The position numbers were made by a program, and so were the translations under genes. A stretch of DNA of 64,000 bases, taken from contig JAOSKN010000003.1 of assembly GCA_027493525.1 (NCBI GenBank), positions 248,001 through 312,000 on the forward strand. Direction: 5' to 3'. The notes below the pieces were generated by a model. The model had not been told where the DNA came from. It worked only from the letters and a program-made list of their open reading frames with translations, and searched no databases. Positions 19,163-26,611 of the stretch are shown piece after piece. The first letter of the stretch is position 1. Each line of letters begins with the position of its first letter. The stretch comes from Planctomycetota bacterium. Lineage in GTDB: Bacteria > Planctomycetota > SZUA-567 > H5-PLA8.

Positions 19163-19176
19163 GTACGTGAACGTAC
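19163..19176. promoter_or_regulatory. Palindrome GTACGT-GA-ACGTAC before the DUF6600 gene
   Basis: Two perfect 6-base arms with a 2-base centre end 21 bases before the start codon at 19198. The position fits an operator or a 5' leader hairpin. The design resembles the ATTACG-AA-CGTAAT dyad at 42150-42163. Confidence 0.4.
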
Positions 19177-19197
19177 ATTTTGGCGAGGGTTCCATCC

Positions 19198-22116
19198 ATG
19201 CGTATCGCACTCCTGTTCCTGCTGGCCGCCCTGCTTGGCGGGATCGCCTCCTTGCGCGCCTCCGAGGGCGTTCAGGAAGTCGTTCAATTGACCCAGGCCG
19301 GGGTCGCGGAAGACGTCCTGCTCGCCTGGGTCGAAACTTCCCAGACGAGCTTCGATCTCAGCTTCGAAGAGATCCTCTACCTCAACGACGTGGGCGTGCC
19401 CTCGAAGGTGATCGCGGCGATGGTGCGCAAGAGCCCGCCGGCTCCGGCGCCGCAGCCGCTTCCCGAAGCCGCGCCGCCGGCGACGGAGGAGTTCCCCGCC
19501 TACGCGGACGACGCCGAAGCCCTGCCCACCTACACCTTCGAAGAGGACGAGCCGGACGAGTTCATCTACCCCGAGGACCGGCCCGTCGAGCGAGTCGTGG
19601 AGCGCGAGGTGATCTACGAGCCCGTCGCGTACGAATCCCCCGTGGTGCTGGCGCCGCCGGCCGAACGGCTGGGCGTGAGCTTCTTCTACGACTCGCTTTC
19701 GCCGTACGGTTCCTGGATCGCCACGCCCGATTACGGCTGGATCTGGCGTCCGACGGTGGGCGTCAGCGATCCGTTCTGGCGCCCCTATTGCCACGGCGGG
19801 CGCTGGATCTGGACCGATCATGGCTGGTACTGGCATTCCAGCTACGCCTGGGGTTGGGCGCCGTTCCATTACGGCCGCTGGGTCTACTCGCCGCGCCACC
19901 GCTGGTGCTGGGTGCCCGGCACGGCCTGGGCGCCGGCGTGGGTGGACTGGCGCTACGACAACGACCACTACGGCTGGGCCCCGCTGCCGCCGCATACGCA
20001 CTACCGGAGCGGGATCGGCTTCACCTTCCACGGCAAGAACGTGGACTTCAGCTTCAACTTCGGGCTGGGCCATGAGCACTACACGTTCGTGCCCTGCCAC
20101 GACTTCCTGGGCCACAACCTGAATGTCGTGTACGTCCGCGACACGCGGGTGATCTACAAGCGCGCGCAGCCGGTCCGCTCGCCCTATGTCTTCGAGAATC
20201 GCCGGCTGGTGAACCGCGGCTTCGGGCGCGAGTCCGTCTCCCAGCGCACCCAGGTCGAAGTCCGCACGCTCCAGGTCGCCGACCAGCGGGTCGTCGCCGG
20301 ACAGCCCGTCCCGCGCACCGTCGCCCAGGACGACCGCATCGTCGCCTTCCGCCCGCGCATCGCCAACCGGGTCAGCGAGAGCCCCCGCGAGGCGATCGAG
20401 CGGCGCAAGGCCACCGTCGAGCGCGTCGAGACGCTGCGCCAGGAGCGGGTCAAGACCCTCGCTACGCAGATGGACGCCGACGCCGCGCGTCGCAAGGCCG
20501 AAGAGGAGTCGCGCGCACGGCGCGTGGAGGACTACCGCCAGGCCCAGACGCAGGTGCTCGCGAGCCGCCAGCAGGACCAGGACGCGCGCCGCGCCGACTG
20601 GACGGCCCAGGAGGCCCGCCGCAAGCAGACCGAAGAGGACGCCCAGCGCAGCCGCGACGCATACCAGAAGGCCCTCGCCGAGAAGCAGCAGGCGCGCACC
20701 GACGAGCAGAAGAAGCAGGCCGAGGAGCAGGCGCGCCAGCGCAAGGAGGCCCTGGACCGCGCCGAAGCCGCCCGCAAGCAGGCCGAAGAAGAGACGCGCC
20801 GGAAGCAGAAGGAAAGCGCCGAGCGCGAAGAGGCCCGCCGCAAGGCCGCCGACGAACAGGCCCGCAAACAGCGCGAGGAACTGGACGCCCGCCGCAAGGC
20901 CGCCGAGGAACTCGTCCAGAAGCGCCCCCGCGTTCCCGTCGCCGAACCGGCGAAGCCCGAGACGGCCGAAGGCGCCGAAACCCCGCGCCCGGTTCCCGGC
21001 GAGGGCCGCCGCCCCGAGGTGGACGACAACCGCTGGCGCGCGGAGCGCCAGAAGGCCGAGGAAGAAGCTCGTCGCAAGGCCGCCGAAGAAGCCGCGCGCA
21101 ACCAGGCCGGCGAGGAGCGCCGGAAGAACGAGCAGGACGCGCGCGAGAAGGCCGACGCCGAGGCGCGGCGGAAGGCCGCCGAAGAGGCCCAGCGCCGCCG
21201 CCAGGAGCAGGAAGCCGCGGAGCGCAAGGCGCAGGACGACGCCGCGCGACGCCAGGAAGCCGCGCGCGAGAAGGCCGCCGAAGAGCAGCGCCATACGGGA
21301 GACGATGCGCGACGCAAGGCCGCGGAAGAGTCCGCTCGCCGCAAGCAGGAGCAGCAGGAGGAGGCGAAGCGCAAGGCCTTGGAGGACGAAGCCCGGCAGC
21401 GCGCCAAGCAGGATGAAGCCGCGCGGAAAGCGCAGGAAGATGCGGTCCGCAAGGCCCAGGAGGCAGCCGCGAAGAAGGCCCAGGAAGAAGCCGCTCGCCG
21501 CCAGCAGGCCCTGGACGAGGCGCGCAAGCAGCAGGCCGTCGAGGAGAACCGGCGCCGCGCGCAGGAAGAGGCCGCGCGGAAGGTTCAAGAGGATGCGGCG
21601 CGCAAAGCCCAGGAAGAAGCCGCTCGCCGCCAGCAGGCCCTGGACGAGGCGCGCAAGCAGCAGGCCGTCGAGGAGAACCGGCGCCGCGTGCAGGAAGAGG
21701 CCGCGCGGAAGGCTCAGGAGGATGCGGCGCGCAAAGCCCAGGAAGACGCGACTCGCCGGCAACAGGCGCTTGAAGATGCGCGCCAACGCGCACAGCAGGA
21801 TGCGGCCCGGAAAGCGCTGGAAGACGCGGCCCGCAAGGCTCAGGAGGACGCCGCGCGCCGGCAGCAGGCCCTGGAAGAAGCCCGCCAGCGCGCGCTACAG
21901 GACACGGCGCGGAAGGCTCAGGAAGATGCGGCCCGCAAAGCCCAGGAGGACGCGGCGCGACGGCAACAGGCGCTCGAAGAGGCCAACCGGCGCCGACAGG
22001 AAGCGGCCGAGGAAGCGCGCCGGCAGCGCGAGGCCCGCCGCGTGCAGCCTAAGACCGAAGAAGGAACCCAGCCGTCGCCGGCCAAGGAAGAGCCGGCCCG
22101 CAGGCGCAGGCGCTGA
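19198..22116 (+). CDS. Secreted DUF6600 protein with a very long coiled-coil tail
   Basis: A 972-residue protein starting with a signal peptide (MRIALLFLLAALLGGIASLRA). Residues about 155-270 form a Trp/Tyr/Gly-rich DUF6600-type domain (YDSLSPYGSWIATPDYGWIW, AWGWAPFHYGRWV, PGTAWAPAWVDWRY). From about 395 to the end it is almost pure Ala/Glu/Gln/Arg/Lys in a heptad-like pattern (AQEDAARRQQALEEARQ), predicted to be one long coiled coil. Part of this region, 21478-21606 and 21607-21735, is a near-identical 129-base tandem duplication. It is probably periplasmic or outer-surface, acting as a rod or scaffold. The ATG at 19198 is chosen because the signal peptide begins there. Confidence 0.75.
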   Translation: MRIALLFLLAALLGGIASLRASEGVQEVVQLTQAGVAEDVLLAWVETSQTSFDLSFEEILYLNDVGVPSKVIAAMVRKSPPAPAPQPLPEAAPPATEEFPAYADDAEALPTYTFEEDEPDEFIYPEDRPVERVVEREVIYEPVAYESPVVLAPPAERLGVSFFYDSLSPYGSWIATPDYGWIWRPTVGVSDPFWRPYCHGGRWIWTDHGWYWHSSYAWGWAPFHYGRWVYSPRHRWCWVPGTAWAPAWVDWRYDNDHYGWAPLPPHTHYRSGIGFTFHGKNVDFSFNFGLGHEHYTFVPCHDFLGHNLNVVYVRDTRVIYKRAQPVRSPYVFENRRLVNRGFGRESVSQRTQVEVRTLQVADQRVVAGQPVPRTVAQDDRIVAFRPRIANRVSESPREAIERRKATVERVETLRQERVKTLATQMDADAARRKAEEESRARRVEDYRQAQTQVLASRQQDQDARRADWTAQEARRKQTEEDAQRSRDAYQKALAEKQQARTDEQKKQAEEQARQRKEALDRAEAARKQAEEETRRKQKESAEREEARRKAADEQARKQREELDARRKAAEELVQKRPRVPVAEPAKPETAEGAETPRPVPGEGRRPEVDDNRWRAERQKAEEEARRKAAEEAARNQAGEERRKNEQDAREKADAEARRKAAEEAQRRRQEQEAAERKAQDDAARRQEAAREKAAEEQRHTGDDARRKAAEESARRKQEQQEEAKRKALEDEARQRAKQDEAARKAQEDAVRKAQEAAAKKAQEEAARRQQALDEARKQQAVEENRRRAQEEAARKVQEDAARKAQEEAARRQQALDEARKQQAVEENRRRVQEEAARKAQEDAARKAQEDATRRQQALEDARQRAQQDAARKALEDAARKAQEDAARRQQALEEARQRALQDTARKAQEDAARKAQEDAARRQQALEEANRRRQEAAEEARRQREARRVQPKTEEGTQPSPAKEEPARRRRR

Positions 22117-22181
22117 CCCGGATTCGTCGGTCCAAGTAGCAAGGCGCGGAGCGGGCGGGGTGAACGCGAAGGTTTGAACGG

Positions 22182-22217
22182 CCGAGGGCGCGGGGCGGCG
22201 AGCCGCCGCGCCCTCGG
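22182..22217. terminator. Bidirectional hairpin terminator
   Basis: CCGAGGGCGCG and GCGGC pair with GCCGC and CGCGCCCTCGG, giving a 16-bp GC stem with a GA loop and a GG bulge. TTCGTTT follows on the plus strand. It sits between the convergent DUF6600 and FKBP genes and can serve both. Confidence 0.7.
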
Positions 22218-22229
22218 TTCGTTTCGGGG

Positions 22230-22940
22230 CTACTTCACTTCAAGCAGTTCGACTTCGAAGATCAGCGTGGAGTTCGGCGGGATGGCCGGCGGGCTGCCGC
22301 GCTCGCCGTAGGCCAGTTCCGAGGGGATCCAGAAGCGGCACTTGCCGCCGGCCTTCATGAGCTGCAGTCCTTCGGTCCAACCCGGGATCACGCCGTTGAG
22401 CCGGAATTCGATCGGCTCCCCGCGGTCGTAGCTGCTGTCGAAGACCTTGCCGTTGAGCAGCGTGCCCTTGTAGTGGGTCTTGACGGTGCTCTCGGCGGTC
22501 GGAGCGGCGCCGTCGCCTTCCTTCAGCGACTGGTATTGCAGCCCGCTCTCGGTGACCTTGACGCCTTCCTTCTTGCCGTTCTCCTCGAGGAACTTCTTGC
22601 CTTCCTCGGTGGCGTGCTTGGCCTTCTCGGCCATCTTCTGCTGGAGTTCCTGTCGAAAGGCCATCATCACCTGCTGCAACTCTTCGTCGGTGAGCGCCTG
22701 GGGCTTGTCGTCCATGGCGTCCCGCATGCCCTGCATGACGCGCTTGATGTCGAACTCCACGCCGTCGCGCTTGAATTGCCGCCCGAGGTTGAGCCCCACG
22801 GCGTAACTGGCCTTTTCGATGACCGAGGCCATGGGCGCGTCCTGCGCGGCCGGCTCCGGTTTGGGCTCCTCTGTGGCACGCAGGGACAGGGGCGCGAGGC
22901 CCGCCAACGCCGCGGAGAGGGCTAAAGTCACGACACGCAT
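22230..22940 (-). CDS. FKBP-type peptidyl-prolyl isomerase, Mip/FkpA-like, exported
   Basis: A 236-residue folding helper. The signal peptide is MRVVTLALSAALAGLAPLSL and onward. The N-terminal dimerisation segment (KASYAVGLNLGRQFKRDG) is typical of Mip/FkpA proteins, followed by a long charged helix. The C-terminal FKBP domain contains VKTHYKGTLLNGKVFDSSYD, GVIPGWTEGLQLMKAGGKC and SELAYGERGSPPAIPPNSTL, so the active-site residues are present. It acts on proline bonds in the periplasm. It appears to stand alone with its own terminator. Confidence 0.93.
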   Translation of the reverse strand: MRVVTLALSAALAGLAPLSLRATEEPKPEPAAQDAPMASVIEKASYAVGLNLGRQFKRDGVEFDIKRVMQGMRDAMDDKPQALTDEELQQVMMAFRQELQQKMAEKAKHATEEGKKFLEENGKKEGVKVTESGLQYQSLKEGDGAAPTAESTVKTHYKGTLLNGKVFDSSYDRGEPIEFRLNGVIPGWTEGLQLMKAGGKCRFWIPSELAYGERGSPPAIPPNSTLIFEVELLEVK

Positions 22941-23029
22941 GAATCGCTCCTTGAGGTGTGGGGGTGCGAGGCTGAAGAGGAGGGGTCCCGCCTGGCAAGG
23001 GATGGGCGCTTCCTGTCGCCCGGAACAGT

Positions 23030-24268
23030 CTAGCGGCGCCGAATGTGCTCGTCTATGTGCTTGAGCGCGGCCTCCAGGACGGCGGTGCTCGCCTTGAGCC
23101 CGCCGGCGGTGAGTTCGCCCTTCTCGATCAAGGCGGCGTTGTCCTTCACGGCGAAGCTCCCGTCGATCCAGGGCGCGCCGGCTTCCTCGAGCGCGCGGGC
23201 GATGCGCCCGACCAGCTCGTCATGCTGCCGCTTGGCGCCGGCGTCGGAGCCTGGCGGGAGCGCCGGGAGCACCCAGATGGGCACCACGCCGGCCTTCAGG
23301 CAGCGCTGGCTGACGATCTTGGCGTCGAGGGCGGGGATCAGCCCGCCGCCGGCCTTCCAGGCCCGGGTCGTCGGCGCGATCAGGACCGTCTCGCTCTGCG
23401 TCTTGGCCAGGACGTACGGCAGGAGCGCGCGCAGGTCCTTCATGTCGTCGAGCGCGAGCTTGCCGGGGAGTTCGCCCTTGGTGACGGTCAGGCGCCCGGC
23501 GGCGGCCTGGACGGCGGCCGGGAACTCCGCGGCGTGGGGGCCGAATGCCAGCGGGAGCAGCGTGCGCGCCTGGGGCCGCCCGAGGGGCCGGCGCATGGCC
23601 TCCTTGGCGTTCTCGATCATGGCCGTGGTGACGGCGAAGCCGTCCACGTCCGGCGCGGCTTCGCGCTTGGCGCGCTTGATCTCCTGCGCCAGCGCCATGG
23701 GCCAGAGCTGCTCGGCGGGCTGCATCACCGTCAGGATGAAGTCGTCGATCCGGACGTCGGGCGTGCCGGCCGACCCGTAGACGAAGATCTTGAGCTGCGC
23801 GAGCTTGAAGTCGTTGGGCATCCGCGAGGCGCCCGAGCGCGCCTGCCCCATCGCCGTCGTCACGTCGAACCACTTCTCTTCCGAGGTCTGGTTGTAGCGG
23901 ACCGAGTAGCCCTTCGCGCCGTCGTTGAACTCCACGTTGATGTGGCTGAGCCCCTTGCCGTAGACGCGGAAGCCCACGAAGACCTGGTTGATGTTCAGCG
24001 CGCCGGGCAGCTTGTACTTGCCTACGTCGGCGGTCCAGGTCCAGGCGATCTTGTCGTCCCAGCTCGACTTGACCAGCTTGCGGCCCTTGGTGTTGGGGCG
24101 GACGCCCAGGCCCGGCTCGTTCGTCCCGCCGCGCCAGGGCTTGCCTTCGTCCTCGAAGCTGTCGAACCACAGGATCGGGCTCTGCGCCTGCGCCTGGACC
24201 CGCGGCGGCATCCAGGCGGCCAGCGCCAGGAGCGCGAGCGACAGGCGGGGGCGGAACGCGGCGTTCAT
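23030..24268 (-). CDS. Secreted protein, beta-sandwich plus SGNH-like C-terminus (downstream member of a pair)
   Basis: A 412-residue protein with a signal peptide ending near VQAQAQ. The first half is a beta-rich module (ILWFDSFEDEGKPWRGGTNE, KYKLPGALNINQVFVGFRVY, PDVRIDDFILTV) resembling carbohydrate-binding sandwiches. The second half alternates helices and strands in the manner of an SGNH/GDSL-like fold (DLRALLPYVLAKTQSETVLI, AGVVPIWVLPALPPGSDAG), but the GDS serine motif is not seen, so catalysis is doubtful. It begins 28 bases after the related gene ending at 24297 and is probably cotranscribed with it. Confidence 0.55.
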   Translation of the reverse strand: MNAAFRPRLSLALLALAAWMPPRVQAQAQSPILWFDSFEDEGKPWRGGTNEPGLGVRPNTKGRKLVKSSWDDKIAWTWTADVGKYKLPGALNINQVFVGFRVYGKGLSHINVEFNDGAKGYSVRYNQTSEEKWFDVTTAMGQARSGASRMPNDFKLAQLKIFVYGSAGTPDVRIDDFILTVMQPAEQLWPMALAQEIKRAKREAAPDVDGFAVTTAMIENAKEAMRRPLGRPQARTLLPLAFGPHAAEFPAAVQAAAGRLTVTKGELPGKLALDDMKDLRALLPYVLAKTQSETVLIAPTTRAWKAGGGLIPALDAKIVSQRCLKAGVVPIWVLPALPPGSDAGAKRQHDELVGRIARALEEAGAPWIDGSFAVKDNAALIEKGELTAGGLKASTAVLEAALKHIDEHIRRR

Positions 24269-24296
24269 GCGTACGTCTCCTCGCGGCGCGCGCCGC

Positions 24297-25568
24297 TTAC
24301 TCTTCCTCTTCTTCCGCCGTCTTCGCGGCGGTCTTGCCGGTGACCGCGCCGGATTCGGCGTCGCCGCCCAGGCCCAGGACGTAACGCGAGGCGAGCTGGA
24401 GCATCTGCTCGGCGCGCTTGTCCAGCGCCTCGCCTCGCGCGTCGAGCGCCGGCAGCTTCGATTCCTGAACCGCGCCCAGCAGCGAGGAGCGCAGCGGATC
24501 GTCGTCCTTCGCCGCGTCCGGCACCACCACGACCGGGACCGCGCCGAAGAGGCCGCAGAGCACCGCGACGTCGGTCCAGTCGGCCTTGATCGACTCGGGG
24601 ACCTCGCGCATCGCGCCGGGCTGGAGCAGCACGAAGGCGGGCTTCTCCTTCAGCAGCACGTCCGGAAGTTCGCGCAGCAGCGCCAGCGCGTCGGCGTCGT
24701 GGCCCAGCACCGCGGGGGGACCCTTGGCGTACTGGTATCCGGGCGGCGGGAGGGGCAGTTTCTCGCTCACGCTCCCCACCCACAACACCTTGCCGGCGGC
24801 CGCGTCCTTGACCGGGCTCTTCCTGAGCGTCCCGCGGACGTTCACGGCGACATCGGGCGCGAAGTAGAGGCCCGTGGCCTGCAACTCGCGGGCGGGGGCT
24901 TTCTGCGCCAGTTCGTCGGCGTTGAGCGGGCGCGGCTTGACGCCGCCTTCGGCCTGCGGCTCGGGCGGCGGATCGGCGCCCGGTTCCAGTTCGAGCACCA
25001 GGTCGTCGTACCAGACCTCGGCGGCGCGGCGGTCGATGCGCACCCAGAGCGTCAGGTTCTGGATGTCGGCGGGAACGGTGGCCGTGCCCGAGAGCGTCTG
25101 CCACTCGGCCGTCTCCGGCTTGGGGTAGGGCGGCCCCCAGTACCAGGTCTTCTCTTCGGTCTGTTTGCCGGCGAAGACGACGCGCGGGCGCTCCCAGGTC
25201 TTCTCGGCGTTGGGCTCGTACTTGCCCGGGAAGAGCGCCTTGAAGGTGAAGCGGATCGGCTTGCCCGCGTAAGCCTTGGGATCCAGCGTGTACTGCAGGC
25301 CGGGGATCAGGCCGTCCTTGGCCGCCTTCAGATGCAGCGTCTTGCCACGCTGCCCCTGCTCGGCGATCTCGATGACGGCGTCCTTGTCCTTCCCGTTCAC
25401 CGCGAGGTTCGCGGGGAGCCGTTCGAGGTCCATCTTCTCGAAGGCTTCCTGGATCGGGACGGAGCCCGCGCGCGCGCCGCCATGGGCGAGCAACGCGGCC
25501 AGGAGCGGCATCACGGCCAGTGCGGCGAGCGGCGCGCGGGAGCGCGCGGCTCCGATCGGGAACGTCAT
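24297..25568 (-). CDS. Secreted protein, beta-sandwich plus SGNH-like C-terminus (upstream member of a pair)
   Basis: A 423-residue protein laid out like its downstream neighbour: a hydrophobic export signal, a beta-rich module (YAGKPIRFTFKALFPGKYEP, TLWVRIDRRAAEVWYDDLVL), then an alpha/beta half (ALALLRELPDVLLKEKPAFV, WTDVAVLCGLFGAVPVVVVP). As with its partner, a catalytic GDS motif is missing. The C-terminus ends in an acidic run of five glutamates. The shared design and 28-base spacing suggest duplication within an operon. Function unknown; a non-enzymatic glycan-binding role is a guess. Confidence 0.55.
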   Translation of the reverse strand: MTFPIGAARSRAPLAALAVMPLLAALLAHGGARAGSVPIQEAFEKMDLERLPANLAVNGKDKDAVIEIAEQGQRGKTLHLKAAKDGLIPGLQYTLDPKAYAGKPIRFTFKALFPGKYEPNAEKTWERPRVVFAGKQTEEKTWYWGPPYPKPETAEWQTLSGTATVPADIQNLTLWVRIDRRAAEVWYDDLVLELEPGADPPPEPQAEGGVKPRPLNADELAQKAPARELQATGLYFAPDVAVNVRGTLRKSPVKDAAAGKVLWVGSVSEKLPLPPPGYQYAKGPPAVLGHDADALALLRELPDVLLKEKPAFVLLQPGAMREVPESIKADWTDVAVLCGLFGAVPVVVVPDAAKDDDPLRSSLLGAVQESKLPALDARGEALDKRAEQMLQLASRYVLGLGGDAESGAVTGKTAAKTAEEEEE

Positions 25569-25693
25569 CGCATCCTCCCTGAAGCTTCACCGATGAAAGT
25601 CATAGGACGGCGGCGCGGCTCGACGTACCGGGTAAGTGTACCGGAAATCCGCCCCCATGCACACCCATGTTGGCGCCGGCCCGCCGGATGCCA

Positions 25694-26509
25694 TCAGGCA
25701 CGACGATCCGGGAGGCCTGAGGCTTCAACGCTTCCGGGCGCTTCCTCGGGGGCGCGCCTCGGCGCGCGGGCCTCGACGAACCAATCCCACATCGGCGCAT
25801 GGCCGGGGAAGGGCTCGTGCCCGCCCACGGCGTCCCAAGGGTAACGCACCTTCGCCAGCCGCGCGGCGCGGAAGCCGGCGCGCTTGAGGCGGCGGTAGAG
25901 TTCAAAGTCGTAATAGAGCTTCTGCGCGCCGTCGCAGTCCGTGAAGACCGCGGAGAGGAAACTGTACTTGCGCCGCTCGAACCTGCGGTGCGCCGCGCGG
26001 AGCGCGCGGGTCTCCGAGCCCGTCCGCGCCAGCTCGCGGTCGAAGAGCAGGTGCCCGTGGTAGAGGACCGACTCCATCGAGGGGAAGATGCCGAAGAAGC
26101 GCCCGCCTGGGCGCAGCACGCGGCGGATCTCGCGGAGCATCCGGTCCACCTGCCGGCTGTGGGGGGAGAGCACCGAGTTGACCGCGACGGCGACGTCGAG
26201 CCGGCCGTGCAGCGGCTTGAGGTTCAGCATGCTCAGGCGCTTGTAGCGCACGTTCGGGGCGGGCCGCTTCGCCCGAGCCTGCCGCAGCATCCCCGCCGAG
26301 AAGTCCACCGCCCAGACCCCGCGGAAACGCGCGGCCAGGAACGGGAGCAGATTGCCGATCCCGCAGCCCAGGTCGCCCGCCACCAGCCGCTCGCGGCGCT
26401 TGAGCCCGTCCAGGCGCCCGAAGAGCGGATTGGCCACGCCTTTCTGAAAGGGACTGATCACCTCATCGAAGTACGTCGGGGCGATGGCGTCCCAGGCTTT
26501 TGCGTCCAT
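25694..26509 (-). CDS. Class I SAM-dependent methyltransferase
   Basis: A 271-residue protein. Motif I is DLGCGIGNLLPFL at about 45-57, followed by the acidic residue of VWAVDFSAGMLRQA. RRVLRPGGRFFGIFP at about 135-149 is the post-motif III strand typical of class I methyltransferases. No signal peptide is present. It starts about 100 bases after the VWA-type gene on the same strand. The acceptor substrate cannot be named. A Pro/Glu/Ala-rich tail of about 30 residues follows the fold. Confidence 0.8.
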   Translation of the reverse strand: MDAKAWDAIAPTYFDEVISPFQKGVANPLFGRLDGLKRRERLVAGDLGCGIGNLLPFLAARFRGVWAVDFSAGMLRQARAKRPAPNVRYKRLSMLNLKPLHGRLDVAVAVNSVLSPHSRQVDRMLREIRRVLRPGGRFFGIFPSMESVLYHGHLLFDRELARTGSETRALRAAHRRFERRKYSFLSAVFTDCDGAQKLYYDFELYRRLKRAGFRAARLAKVRYPWDAVGGHEPFPGHAPMWDWFVEARAPRRAPEEAPGSVEASGLPDRRA

Positions 26510-26611
26510 GGCTCCACCTCCGGCTCGGTTGCGACTCGCGATCGAATCGGGGGAATAGAGGGGAGTATAGCGTTTTTTCGCAGGCTCCGCGAAAAATATG
26601 CGGCCGGTCGC

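Larger units (their letters stand above)
18889..19197. other. Divergent promoter region between the Lrp gene and the DUF6600 gene
   Basis: This 309-base gap holds no convincing gene. It contains two palindromes annotated separately (19063-19077 and 19163-19176). A long open frame on the minus strand starts downstream and is a shadow of the DUF6600 gene. Confidence 0.5.

Noticed and set aside
19021..21786. Open frame of 921 codons on the minus strand
   Set aside because: It is the mirror of the Ala/Glu/Arg-rich DUF6600 coding sequence; its own product is an implausible Leu/Gly/Ala/Arg run with no start context.
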